A stretch of 64,000 nucleotides of DNA from Paracyclopina nana (taxonomy: Eukaryota; Arthropoda; Copepoda; Cyclopoida; Cyclopettidae). The position numbers and the translations under genes were made by a program. Location of the stretch: positions 5,962,001-6,026,000 of the forward strand of contig JAGUCH010000009.1 in NCBI GenBank assembly GCA_019096065.1, given 5' to 3'. Below are positions 35,131 to 46,119 of this stretch, piece by piece (positions within the stretch are counted from its first letter, which is position 1; each line of letters begins with the position of its first letter). The notes below the pieces were generated by a model. That model saw nothing but the letters and a program-made list of their open reading frames with translations, was not told the origin of the DNA and did not search any database.

Positions 35131-35797
35131 ATGCTCATCGTGTACATTGTGATCATTGTGTACATTGTGATCATTGTGTACATTGTGATCATTGTGTACA
35201 TTGTGTACAGCGTGTACAGCGTGTACAGCGTGTACAGCGTGTACATTGTGATCATTGTGTACAGCGTGTACATTGTGTACAGCGTGTACAGCGTGTACAG
35301 CGTGTACGTGTACAGCGTGTACAGCGTGTACATTGTGATCATTGTGTACATTGTGTACAGCGTGTACATTGTGTACATTGTGTACATTGTGTACATTGTG
35401 TACAGCGTGTACAGCGTGTACAGCGTGTACAGCGTGTACAGCGTGTACAGCGTGTACAGCGTGTACAGCGTGTACAGCGTGTACAGCGTGTACAGCGTGT
35501 ACAGCGTGTACAGCGTGTACAGCGTGTACAGCGTGTACAGCGTGTACAGCGTGTACAGCGTGTACAGCGTGTACAGCGTGTACAGCGTGTACAGCGTGTA
35601 CAGCGTGTACAGCGTGTACAGCGTGTACAGCGTGTACAGCGTGTACAGCGTGTACAGCGTGTACAGCGTGTACAGCGTGTACAGCGTGTACAGCGTGTAC
35701 AGCGTGTACAGCGTGTACAGCGTGTACAGCGTGTACAGCGTGTACAGCGTGTACAGCGTGTACAGCGTGTACAGCGTGTACAGCGTGTACAGCGTGT
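35131..35797 (+). repeat. 9-bp minisatellite (GTGTACAGC)n
   Basis: About 70 repeats of a 9-mer. The first 270 bp mix variants (GTGTACATT, GTGATCATT), and the last 400 bp is nearly pure GTGTACAGC. Because 9 is a multiple of three, long frames are open on both strands. These are artefacts of the repeat. Confidence 0.95.
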
Positions 35798-35848
35798 TTA
35801 GAGCACAAATGCCATTGTTAAAACACATTTTACCAACAAAAATCTTAA

Positions 35849-36115
35849 TAGGTCAGTAGCTCAGTCAGTAGAGCATCAGACTCCTAATCTTGATGATCAG
35901 GGTTTGATCCCTATACAAGAAGAGCTTTTATATATCTGTAGTTATATGAACTGAGACGAATTGGTAATCTGAATAATACATGCAAAAATTGCTTTCCATC
36001 ATATAAAGCTTCTTCTTGTGCAGTGTCAGCTGAAAATCCCAAATGTTGCCCATGAAGACCACTGGGATCGCCCTACATCATTTTTATTGTTATGGTACTA
36101 ATGTGAGAGCTGCAC
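35849..36115 (+). repeat. tRNA-derived SINE
   Basis: The head (35849-35925) resembles tRNA-Lys: TAGCTCAGTCAGTAGAGCAT, anticodon-loop-like CTCCTAA and a B-box GGGTTTGATCCC. The anticodon stem is broken by an extra T, so it is not a working tRNA. The tail contains the block at 36030-36115 found inverted at 31345-31435. Confidence 0.65.
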
Positions 36116-36473
36116 CATGTATGTGACTTAGCTACTGTTGCAGTTGTCACGCATTTTAGTAGCTGCTACAATTTTTGCAATGTATTTGTCAGTCTTTTTA
36201 TGATATCCCCTTCAGCTCAATGACTGTGCTACGTAACAGAAGTCATATTTCATGAGAGCAGAGCTTAAAGGTTTTAAGATATGACATCATTTAACAGAAG
36301 GTATTTTAGCCATTGTGCACTCTTAAATATTACCCTTGATCTTAAAAAAAAATTTTGGTTTGCACTTGGAGAGCAAACTATTTAGCAAAATTAAACAAAC
36401 TCTCACGAAAATTTGTGGTGGCTCTGAAAAGAACCCATTATTTCTTAGTTGGTTCAGCCTAGCACTTTTAGGC
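36116..36473. other. Intergenic region downstream of the 73-residue gene
   Basis: Nothing recognisable seen. Confidence 0.4.
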
Positions 36474-36695
36474 TTACAGGTTGATGCCAGGAATTAAGTT
36501 GAGGAGCCACATGATTGTAGCTCCAATCTGCTCAAAGGGATTGAACAGCACCGATTTTGCGACCACATTAAGACCCTCAATTGTTGTGTTGTTGGATGCT
36601 GCCACTAGTTCAAGGATCCTAGGAGTTATGTGCAAACTATTTGCTGTCATGATGCAGCAAAATAGGACAGTCAATGTTATAGTCTTCATCTTCAA
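36474..36695 (-). CDS. Small secreted protein (73 residues)
   Basis: Unrecognised single-exon gene. The frame opens with a signal peptide (TITLTVLFCCIMTANS) and leaves a mature chain of about 54 residues with one N-glycosylation site (NNT) and a hydrophobic end (IMWLLNLIPGINL). Met1 or Met3 could start it. A TATA box (TATAAAA) lies 85 bp upstream on the coding strand, which supports a real, regulated gene. There is no Cys pattern typical of defensins or toxins. Confidence 0.6.
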   Translation of the reverse strand: MKMKTITLTVLFCCIMTANSLHITPRILELVAASNNTTIEGLNVVAKSVLFNPFEQIGATIMWLLNLIPGINL

Positions 36696-36779
36696 TGGTG
36701 AAATAAGTGTTCTGTGATGGGTGGAGTGATGACGCTGAGGTCAGAATTGTACTACTGATGACTAAATCGAATGCGCTCA

Positions 36780-36786
36780 TTTTATA
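36780..36786 (-). promoter_or_regulatory. TATA box of the 73-residue gene
   Basis: TATAAAA on the minus strand, 85 bp before the ATG, so transcription would start near 36750 with a roughly 55-base leader. Confidence 0.6.
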
Positions 36787-37039
36787 CCACTCAAACCCTG
36801 TTCGTTCTCAACTAATAGATCACGTGATTATTATGATTTGAAGATACCGATGTAGTAATGCTAATCAGCAATAAGCACTGTCAATAAAAAAACTGTCCAG
36901 AGATGGCGGCAATGTGAGGGAGTACTGCACTATGGCTGAACGGCTCAAGTGAACAGTCAGTTCTTTGCAGCGCCTGAGCCGAACTATACGCTCTCTTTGG
37001 GGCAAGAATACCTACCTTTCTTTGGCTTGAGCCAAATGG

Positions 37040-37240
37040 CGATAAAGTTGACTTACTGTTTTCCTGCTTATTTTGGCTGATAATTTGGCAAAATATTGGA
37101 GAGACATACTGAGAAACTGAGAATTTTTATATTGGAGTAGTATGGTTTTTGGTAACAATAGACCAAATCCTAAGTCAAAAAACTGAAACATGATTTCACA
37201 AATACCTGATTTTCGCAAATGTCAGCATAATATTGCGCAT
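37040..37240 (+). repeat. Interspersed repeat related to the MITE at 63.7 kb
   Basis: Shares GAAATACTGAGAAACTGAGA-type sequence (here GACATACTGAGAAACTGAGA), GGTTTTTGGTA and TGTCAGCATAATAT with 63691-63914, in the same order and orientation. Confidence 0.65.
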
Positions 37241-37416
37241 TTTTTTGTTGACATTATACCAGATGATAACGCATTTCAAATGATAAATGCTACTCCTCCT
37301 ACTTAGTTGTCAAAAAGATGCTGCTCCTCCTACTTTTGAATGTTGAGTTTATATTAAAATAACATGGTGCAATATTTTCCAGGCTACCGGTATGTATCCA
37401 GCTCCACAACATCAAA

Positions 37417-40400
37417 TGAAAAGAAAACAAGTATCAGCTGACTTGAAAACTGCAAACAACATCAAATGAGAAAATGACAATTTCAGCTGAAATCAGCTGA
37501 CCTGACTTAAGAATTCCAGTCTTTTGAAAAGAAAACAAGTATCAGCTGACTTGAAAACTGCAAACAACATCAAATGAGAAAATGACAATTTCAGCTGAAA
37601 TCAGCTGACCTGACTTAAGAATTCCAGTCTTTTGAAAAGAAAACAAGTATCAGCTGACTTGAAAACTGCAAACAACATCAAATGAGAAAATGACAATTTC
37701 AGCTGAAATCAGCTGACCTGACTTAAGAATTCCAGTATTTTGAAAAGAAAACAAGTATCAGCTGACTTGAAAACTGCAAACAACATCAAATGAGAAAATG
37801 ACAATTTCAGCTGAAATCAGCTGACCTGACTTAAGAATTCCAGTCTTTTGAAAAGAAAACAAGTATCAGCTGACTTGAAAACTGCAAACAACATCAAATG
37901 AGAAAATGACAATTTCAGCTGAAATCAGCTGACCTGACTTAAGAATTCCAGTCTTTTGAAAAGAAAACAAGTATCAGCTGACTTGAAAACTGCAAACAAC
38001 ATCAAATGAGAAAATGACAATTTCAGCTGAAATCAGCTGACCTGACTTAAGAATTCCAGTATTTTGAAAAGAAAACAAGTATCAGCTGACTTGAAAACTG
38101 CAAACAACATCAAATGAGAAAATGACAATTTCAGCTGAAATCAGCTGACCTGACTTAAGAATTCCAGTCTTTTGAAAAGAAAACAAGTTATTAGCTGACG
38201 TGAATATTGCAAACAACATCAAATGAGAAAATGACAATTTCAGCTGAAATCAGCTGACCTGACTTAAGAATTCCAGTCTTTTGAAAAGAAAACAAGTTAT
38301 TAGCTGACGTGAATATTGCAAACAACATCAAAAGAGAAAATGACAATTTCAGCTGAAATCAGCTGACCTGACTTAAGAATTCCAGTCTTTTGAAAAGAAA
38401 ACAAGTTATTAGCTGACGTGAATATTGCAAACAACATCAAATGAGAAAATGACAATTTCAGCTGAAATCAGCTGACCTGACTTAAGAATTCCAGTCTTTT
38501 GAAAAGAAAACAAGTTATTAGCTGACATGAATATTGCAAACAACATCAAATGAGAAAATGACAATTTCAGCTGAAATCAGCTGACCTGACTTAAGAATTC
38601 CAGTCTTTTGAAAAGAAAACAAGTATCAGCTGACTTGAAAACTGCAAACAACATCAAATGAGAAAATGACAATTTCAGCTGAAATCAGCTGACCTGACTT
38701 AAGAATTCCAGTCTTTTGAAAAGAAAACAAGTATCAGCTGACTTGAAAACTGCAAACAACATCAAATGAGAAAATGACAATTTCAGCTGAAATCAGCTGA
38801 CCTGACTTAAGAATTCCAGTCTTTTGAAAAGAAAACAAGTATCAGCTGACTTGAAAACTGCAAACAACATCAAATGAGAAAATGACAATTTCAGCTGAAA
38901 TCAGCTGACCTGACTTAAGAATTCCAGTCTTTTGAAAAGAAAACAAGTATCAGCTGACTTGAAAACTGCAAACAACATCAAATGAGAAAATGACAATTTC
39001 AGCTGAAATCAGCTGACCTGACTTAAGAATTCCAGTCTTTTGAAAAGAAAACAAGTTATTAGCTGACGTGAATATTGCAAACAACATCAAATGAGAAAAT
39101 GACAATTTCAGCTGAAATCAGCTGACCTGACTTAAGAATTCCAGTCTTTTGAAAAGAAAACAAGTTATTAGCTGACGTGAATATTGCAAACAACATCAAA
39201 TGAGAAAATGACAATTTCAGCTGAAATCAGCTGACCTGACTTAAGAATTCCAGTCTTTTGAAAAGAAAACAAGTTATTAGCTGACGTGAATATTGCAAAC
39301 AACATCAAATGAGAAAATGACAATTTCAGCTGAAATCAGCTGACCTGACTTAAGAATTCCAGTCTTTTGAAAAGAAAACAAGTTATTAGCTGACATGAAT
39401 ATTGCAAACAACATCAAATGAGAAAATGACAATTTCAGCTGAAATCAGCTGACCTGACTTAAGAATTCCAGTCTTTTGAAAAGAAAACAAGTTATTAGCT
39501 GACGTGAATATTGCAAACAACATCAAATGAGAAAATGACAATTTCAGCTGAAATCAGCTGACCTGACTTAAGAATTCCAGTCTTTTGAAAAGAAAACAAG
39601 TTATTAGCTGACATGAATATTGCAAACAACATCAAATGAGAAAATGACAATTTCAGCTGAAATCAGCTGACCTGACTTAAGAATTCCAGTCTTTTGAAAA
39701 GAAAACAAGTTATTAGCTGACGTGAATATTGCAAACAACATCAAATGAGAAAATGACAATTTCAGCTGAAATCAGCTGACCTGACTTAAGAATTCCAGTC
39801 TTTTGAAAAGAAAACAAGTTATTAGCTGACGTGAATATTGCAAACAACATCAAATGAGAAAATGACAATTTCAGCTGAAATCAGCTGACCTGACTTAAGA
39901 ATTCCAGTCTTTTGAAAAGAAAACAAGTTATTAGCTGACGTGAATATTGCAAACAACATCAAATGAGAAAATGACAATTTCAGCTGAAATCAGCTGACCT
40001 GACTTAAGAATTCCAGTCTTTTGAAAAGAAAACAAGTTATTAGCTGACGTGAATATTGCAAACAACATCAAATGAGAAAATGACAATTTCAGCTGAAATC
40101 AGCTGACCTGACTTAAGAATTCCAGTCTTTTGAAAAGAAAACAAGTATCAGCTGACTTGAAAACTGCAAACAACATCAAATGAGAAAATGACAATTTCAG
40201 CTGAAATCAGCTGACCTGACTTAAGAATTCCAGTCTTTTGAAAAGAAAACAAGTATCAGCTGACTTGAAAACTGCAAACAACATCAAATGAGAAAATGAC
40301 AATTTCAGCTGAAATCAGCTGACCTGACTTAAGAATTCCAGTCTTTTGAAAAGAAAACAAGTATCAGCTGACTTGAAAACTGCAAACAACATCAAATGAG

Positions 40401-41450
40401 AAAATGACAATTTCAGCTGAAATCAGCTGACCTGACTTAAGAATTCCAGTATTTTGAAAAGAAAACAAGTTATCAGCTGACGTGAAAACTGCAAACAACA
40501 TCAAATGAGAAAATGACAATTTCAGCTGAAATCAGCTGACCTGACTTAAGAATTCCAGTCTTTTGAAAAGAAAACAAGTATCAGCTGACTTGAAAACTGC
40601 AAACAACATCAAATGAGAAAATGACAATTTCAGCTGAAATCAGCTGACCTGACTTAAGAATTCCAGTCTTTTGAAAAGAAAACAAGTATCAGCTGACTTG
40701 AAAACTGCAAACAACATCAAATGAGAAAATGACAATTTCAGCTGAAATCAGCTGACCTGACTTAAGAATTCCAGTCTTTTGAAAAGAAAACAAGTATCAG
40801 CTGACTTGAAAACTGCAAACAACATCAAATGAGAAAATGACAATTTCAGCTGAAATCAGCTGACCTGACTTAAGAATTCCAGTCTTTTGAAAAGAAAACA
40901 AGTTATCAGCTGACTTGAAAACTGCAAACAACATCAAATGAGAAAATGACAATTTCAGCTGAAATCAGCTGACCTGACTTAAGAATTCCAGTCTTTTGAA
41001 AAGAAAACAAGTTATCAGCTGACTTGAAAACTGCAAACAACATCAAATGAGAAAATGACAATTTCAGCTGAAATCAGCTGACCTGACTTAAGAATTCCAG
41101 TCTTTTGAAAAGAAAACAAGTTATCAGCTGACGTGAATATTGCTTACAGCATCAAATGAGAAAATGACAATTTCAGCTGAAATCAGCTGACCTGACTTAA
41201 GAATTCCAGTCTTTTGAAAAGAAAACAAGTTATCAGCTGACGTGAATATTGCTTACAGCATCAAATGAGAAAATGACAATTTCAGCTGAAATCAGCTGAC
41301 CTGACTTAAGAATTCCAGTATTTTGAAAAGAAAACAAGTTATCAGCTGACGTGAAAACTGCAAACAACATCAAATGAGAAAATGACAATTTCAGCTGAAA
41401 GCAGCTGACCTGACTTAAGAATTCCAGCCTTTTGAAAAAAAAAGTTATCA
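37417..41450 (+). repeat. Satellite array, 108/109-bp units, ~37 copies
   Basis: About 4 kb of head-to-tail units, highly identical. Two main subtypes differ in one segment. Type A has AAGTATCAGCTGACTTGAAA (108 bp); type B has AAGTTATTAGCTGACGTGAA (109 bp). They are arranged in blocks (about 7 A, 4 B, 4 A, 10 B, then A and hybrids), not alternating. Within A blocks an ATTTT variant recurs every third unit. Each unit carries the palindromic E-box CAGCTG two or three times. Both edges decay, the right one with AT-rich hybrids. No coding function. Confidence 0.97.
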
Positions 41451-41817
41451 TCTTACTTGAAAATTGCAAACTACTACATTACTGCATAACTCATCATCAT
41501 AACGTATCAGGTATTAACTAGATTTATTGCTCTGGATTTCTCAACATATGCATAAGATATGAATGAAACAAAGTTGGCCAGAGCAGATGCTTTTAGGCAA
41601 TTTATGATCTGACAATCAAGTAATTCAGCCTTTTAACTGGTGGACAACATTATAGGTTTTCCACAATAACAAACAAGATTCATCAACAACTCCACCCACA
41701 GACGCCAAAAGTTTAGTTTGCGGCAAGCATCATTGTTGTAAGGTTGTGATTTATCGATAGTGCAAAAGAGGAATAATAAGTGTGAAAAGAAGTTGAGGAA
41801 ATTGTCTTATTGGTAAA
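41451..41817. other. Spacer between the satellite and the 406-residue gene
   Basis: Unique AT-rich sequence that would contain the promoter of the following open frame. No TATA box is obvious. Confidence 0.4.
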
Positions 41818-43038
41818 ATGGTTTTAAAAAAGCTGTTCTCCCCTAAGAAGAAAAAAAGAAACAGTGGTGTAGTGTGCCTGTGGAGAACTGTTGAAGGGCT
41901 TGTTGAGGAGAGACAAAGTTTCTTACAAGAGATACAAAAGTTGAATGAGCTGATTGATGACCTTAACAGCAATTATGAGTCACTAAAAGAAAAGGTTTTT
42001 GGTCCTGAAAAAGCTCCATTGCCTGGCTTTAAAAAGCTGTGTGTAGCCTCCATTCCAAATGACAAAGCCCCAGAAAAGAAGAGAAAAAAAAGAAAGCACA
42101 AGTCTAAGAAGTCAAAAGGAGCTCAAAATGAACAGCATTCTGGTAAACAGACACGTGAAAGCAGCCAATCTGGGAGTGGTTCTCCCAAAACAAGCGTGCA
42201 AATGTACCCAACTTTAAATGACCTGACGAAAGAATTACCAAGGCTCATAAGGGAAGAAGCAGCTAGTGGAGCGGCCAGTCTGAGTGTCATGAACCAAGAA
42301 GAAGATGGCTACTTTTGGGATAATGTCCATGAATTTTCATCTCCAGGAACTGAGGAGGATGCTAATCAACCCAAGATCTTTGAAAATGGCCTAGATGAAA
42401 ATGCTTCTCCTAATTCAGCATACAAGATTAGCAATGGGCTGCATTTCTACCTTGAGGAAAAAGAAAAGTTGAACAATTATAATGGTAGCAATGTTTTCAT
42501 TGCAAAAATCCCAACGAGTGAATGTACCAATAGTGCTACCGACTTTGACAAAGTGTCTTCGAAGTTGAAGGATGTTTTGCCCCCAATTTGCCATAATGTC
42601 ATTCTGGGTGGTCTTGTCAATGTGAAAAAGATAAGAACCCAAGACTCATGCAAAACATCCTTCAGAATTCAAGTGACCAATGATCTGGCACATCAGTTCA
42701 AACTACAAAAGAAGGAAATACTGGAATCTAGCTTGTTCATAAGACCACACCTCAGCCTGGAGACAAGAACAAAGAAAACAATTCTTGGAATTATCTCAAA
42801 AAAAATTCAAAATGAGAAGAAGTGTGCCTCAGCTGCTTGCATACCACGAATGTCAAAAGCAGCATTGATGTATTACAAGGAAAGCATAGATTCAAACCCT
42901 GAAAAGCTTTCTTATGCTCAATGCATTAGCAAGTTTGGACATTTTCTAGCAGATGAACAAGAAGCTGTACAATATTGCTATGAGAGATTGGCAAGGACTG
43001 TGCCATACTCTGCAATATCAAGCATTCTCTTGCTGTAG
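41818..43038 (+). CDS. Uncharacterised 406-residue basic/coiled-coil protein
   Basis: Single open frame, not recognised. The basic N-terminus (KKLFSPKKKKR) is followed by a heptad-like segment (ERQSFLQEIQKLNELIDDLN) and a strongly basic stretch (KKRKKRKHKSKKSKG). The C-terminal half has an alpha/beta character (NVFIAKIPTSE; NVILGGLVNVKKIR; FRIQVTNDLAHQFKLQKKEI; FIRPHLSLETRTKK). Coiled coil, then basic linker, then an RRM-like fold with a basic C-terminal domain recalls ORF1-type retrotransposon proteins. No reverse transcriptase lies nearby. It could be an orphan ORF1, a transposon accessory gene or a lineage-specific nuclear protein. Confidence 0.6.
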   Translation: MVLKKLFSPKKKKRNSGVVCLWRTVEGLVEERQSFLQEIQKLNELIDDLNSNYESLKEKVFGPEKAPLPGFKKLCVASIPNDKAPEKKRKKRKHKSKKSKGAQNEQHSGKQTRESSQSGSGSPKTSVQMYPTLNDLTKELPRLIREEAASGAASLSVMNQEEDGYFWDNVHEFSSPGTEEDANQPKIFENGLDENASPNSAYKISNGLHFYLEEKEKLNNYNGSNVFIAKIPTSECTNSATDFDKVSSKLKDVLPPICHNVILGGLVNVKKIRTQDSCKTSFRIQVTNDLAHQFKLQKKEILESSLFIRPHLSLETRTKKTILGIISKKIQNEKKCASAACIPRMSKAALMYYKESIDSNPEKLSYAQCISKFGHFLADEQEAVQYCYERLARTVPYSAISSILLL

Positions 43039-43379
43039 AAAAGTTATTTTAAGGCTTTATACAAAAGTTGTTGTGGTGCCAGTACTCAGTGAATCAACAA
43101 TTGCTACGAAATAATTACCAGTAAAGACAATTATCAAATAGTTTCACTCAGTGCTCAGTTCAAGACAAGGACATTAACAGTGCTGCCCTTCTTGGAATCA
43201 TTGCTCATCAATATGTAAGGTAAGCAATAAAAATTGTATTCATGGTGCATACATGGTGCATAATTCAGAGCAGAGCTGTAATGCATGCTGTACAATTAAA
43301 TCAAAACATGGTGCTAGGATGCTTTTCATCCAGAATAATTTTGAACTAATTACCAATTTCATATTTGAGATTTGAGATG

Positions 43380-43470
43380 GGTGCCTTTTGCAGGTTGTTC
43401 CAAATCATAATGGTGCCTTGTATTGCTGTGCCTTTTCCAAAAGTGCCTTTTTCAAGTAAACCCATTATGC
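43380..43470 (+). repeat. Half-element with iterated GTGCCTTTT motif
   Basis: GTGCCTTTT or close variants occur four or five times at 15-25 bp spacing, as in the right arm of the 61.1-61.9 kb element. No partner arm was seen here. Confidence 0.4.
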
Positions 43471-43589
43471 TTTGTCAATCATGCTTGGATTGTCTTCTTG
43501 CTTGGAAAGTTTTGCTTGGTAAGTCATCCTAGAGAAATCACCTTTTTCAGCCACTGTTGACAACACATTTCACATTTGAACAATAATAG

Positions 43590-44725
43590 CACTTCAAAAA
43601 CAAAAGCAGCTGATTTCAGCCGACCAAAAGTTTGTTTGAATTGCTACTTTTTAAAAGCCACTGCAATGTGGCAATTTCAGCTTGGCTGGTGCTACGTCCT
43701 TCACTTGTCTTTGAAAGTGATCATTTGACCTTTGTCTCAATTGACCTCAATAATAGCAGTTCAAAAAACAAAAGCAGCTGATTTCAGCCGACCAAAAGTT
43801 TGTTTGAATTGCTACTTTTTAAAAGCCACTGCAATGTGGCAATTTCAGCTTGGCTGGTGCTACGTCCTTCACTTGTCCTTGAAAGTGATCATTTGACCTT
43901 TGTCTCAATTGACCTCAATAATAGCAGTTCAAAAAACAAAAGCAGCTGATTTCAGCCGACCAAAAGTTTGTTTGAATTGCTACTTTTTAAAAGCCACTGC
44001 AATGTGGCAATTTCAGCTTGGCTGGTGCTACGTCCTTCACTTGTCTTTGAAAGTGATCATTTGACCTTTGTCTCAATTGACCTCAATAATAGCAGTTCAA
44101 AAAACAAAAGCAGCTGATTTCAGCCGACCAAAAGTTTGTTTGAATTGCTACTTTTTAAAAGCCACTGCAATGTGGCAATTTCAGCTTGGCTGGTGCTACG
44201 TCCTTCACTTGTCTTTGAAAGTGATCATTTGACCTTTGTCTCAATTGACCTCAATAATAGCAGTTCAAAAAACAAAAGCAGCTGATTTCAGCCGACCAAA
44301 AGTTTGTTTGAATTGCTACTTTTTAAAAGCCACTGCAATGTGGCAATTTCAGCTTGGCTGGTGCTACGTCCTTCACTTGTCCTTGAAAGTGATCATTTGA
44401 CCTTTGTCTCAATTGACCTCAATAATAGCAGTTCAAAAAACAAAAGCAGCTGATTTCAGCCGACCAAAAGTTTGTTTGAATTGCTACTTTTTAAAAGCCA
44501 CTGCACTGGGCAATTTCAGCTTGGCTGGTGCTACGTCCTTCACTTGTCCTTTAAAGTGATCTTTTGACCTTTGTCTCAATTGACCTCAATAATAGCAGTT
44601 CAAAAAACAAAAGCAGCTGATTTCAGCTGACCAAAAGTTTGTTTGAATTGCTACTTTTTAAAAGCCACTGCACTGGGCAATTTCAGCTTGGCTGGTGCTA
44701 CGTCCTTCACTTGTCCTTGAAAGTA
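43590..44725 (+). repeat. 168-bp tandem array, ~7 copies
   Basis: GCAGCTGATTTCAGC recurs at 43606, 43774, 43942, 44110, 44278, 44446 and near 44612. The first copies are nearly identical; the last two carry the deletion CACTGGGC and other changes. The right edge passes into an irregular CCTCAATTTG-rich stretch (44740-44890). It is noncoding. Confidence 0.93.
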
Positions 44726-46119
44726 GTAGTAGTCTTTAGTAGTCTCAATTTGTATTCTTGAGCAGACTGAGCAGACAGGTTGACTTGCAGGGGTGCAGAC
44801 TGGCCTCAATTTCCAGTCTTGAGCAGCCTCAATTTGAATGTTGGGCAGCCTTAATCTGCAGTATGAAGCAGGCCTCAATTTGAAGACTTGATGAACATTT
44901 CGCCTCTCTGTCAATGCTTTTTTTGCAGAAAGTCTCTGGAATCATTGCTCCTTTTTCTGGGAATTTGGCCTGTTTTCTATTGCAATCTCAATGAAGGCCC
45001 CTCAATGAATCTTAAACAGTGAAATCAGCAAGGATGTTTAAGTCAAATCCATAGTTTTGGCCTTTGATTCATGCATGTTGAAAGTCTTCATAATCATTTC
45101 AACTTAGGATTCAATTAGAAAGCTAAAACAAAAACACATCTTGAGTAGAAGAGGTACACTTGCACATTGGCTCAAATTGCCTTATTGACAAGCAGGAAAA
45201 AACGCGTAATCATTGGAGTCAATTTTCATAGGGCCATAATCATTAAATGAGGTCTCATTGACCTCTCAGTCATTATAGATAAATTACATACTCGAAAGGC
45301 TAACTCAAACTCGCTCGAAAAAAATATTTCGGGAGAACTCGGAAAACTCGGAAGCAATTTTTGGGAACGAGCTAAAACTAGAAAAGGAAAATTTGGAGAA
45401 AGTTCAAAGTGAAACTGCTAAATATTCAAAAATGGCTGATTTACTAATTTTTGCACATCAACTTGTGAAAGGTTGTTGACAGATGTCTTCTTTAGGGAAA
45501 ATTCATGAAATTCTAGCTAAAAATATGCAGAAATGCATGTAACTCGAAATAACTCGGATTTTGAAATTGCTAACTGACCGAGCTCGTTCTCTGTTAAAGG
45601 CAACTCTGGCAAAATTTTGCTCAAACACAATATTTCCGACTCGTTCCATCACTGAAAATAAGTGGTAAAATGATAATTCCGTGATTTCCGCTCGTCTCGT
45701 GAAAACTTTCACAGCTTTTTGACCCACTGTGATTTGCAGATTTTTCCTAGGTAATGTTTGTTTGGCATTTTTCAGGGCATTTTGACTAAATAACGTTGCG
45801 ATAGATTCACTAAAATTTGTCGTCAAAACGTCTGATTAAAAAAGTTCGAACAACAAATATTTGGACCTGCATTTATTTCACAACTTATGCAATGCAGGCA
45901 AAAAATATACTGTAAAAGCAATTAGTAATTAATTATAAATCTGACAATTCCTACTTGCCAAACACATGAAAAGAAAAATTATCATTTGTTTTCTTTTTTC
46001 AGAATAATGTATTTGTTTTTGTGGATCGACTTAGTTTCTAACCATTTTTGACGTGACGAAATTCGGATGAAGCCGGCCATTCTTCAGGGACCCGAGTTAT
46101 TTTGATTTTCTTCAACAAA
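44726..46119. other. Region upstream of the ATPase gene
   Basis: Apart from the irregular CCTCAATTTG iterations at 44740-44890, nothing is recognised. The frame at 45503-45826 (-) has no homology or promoter evidence. Confidence 0.4.

Noticed and set aside
35022..35859. Long open frames on both strands (up to 268 codons) across the 9-bp minisatellite
   Set aside because: A 9-bp period without stops is open in several frames; the repetitive tripeptides are a by-product, with no promoter, splice or conservation evidence.
35849..35925. Functional tRNA-Lys or tRNA-Arg gene
   Set aside because: The anticodon stem contains an extra base and the acceptor stem does not pair.
37417..41450. CRISPR-like array
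   Set aside because: Units are directly adjacent with no unique spacers, and the window is eukaryotic; it is a satellite.
44651..44914. 87-codon frame on the minus strand
   Set aside because: Lies in the degenerate end of the 168-bp array; the frame comes from the iterated CCTCAATTTG motif.
45503..45826. 107-codon frame on the minus strand upstream of the ATPase gene
   Set aside because: No recognisable domain, no promoter and ordinary composition for noncoding sequence here.
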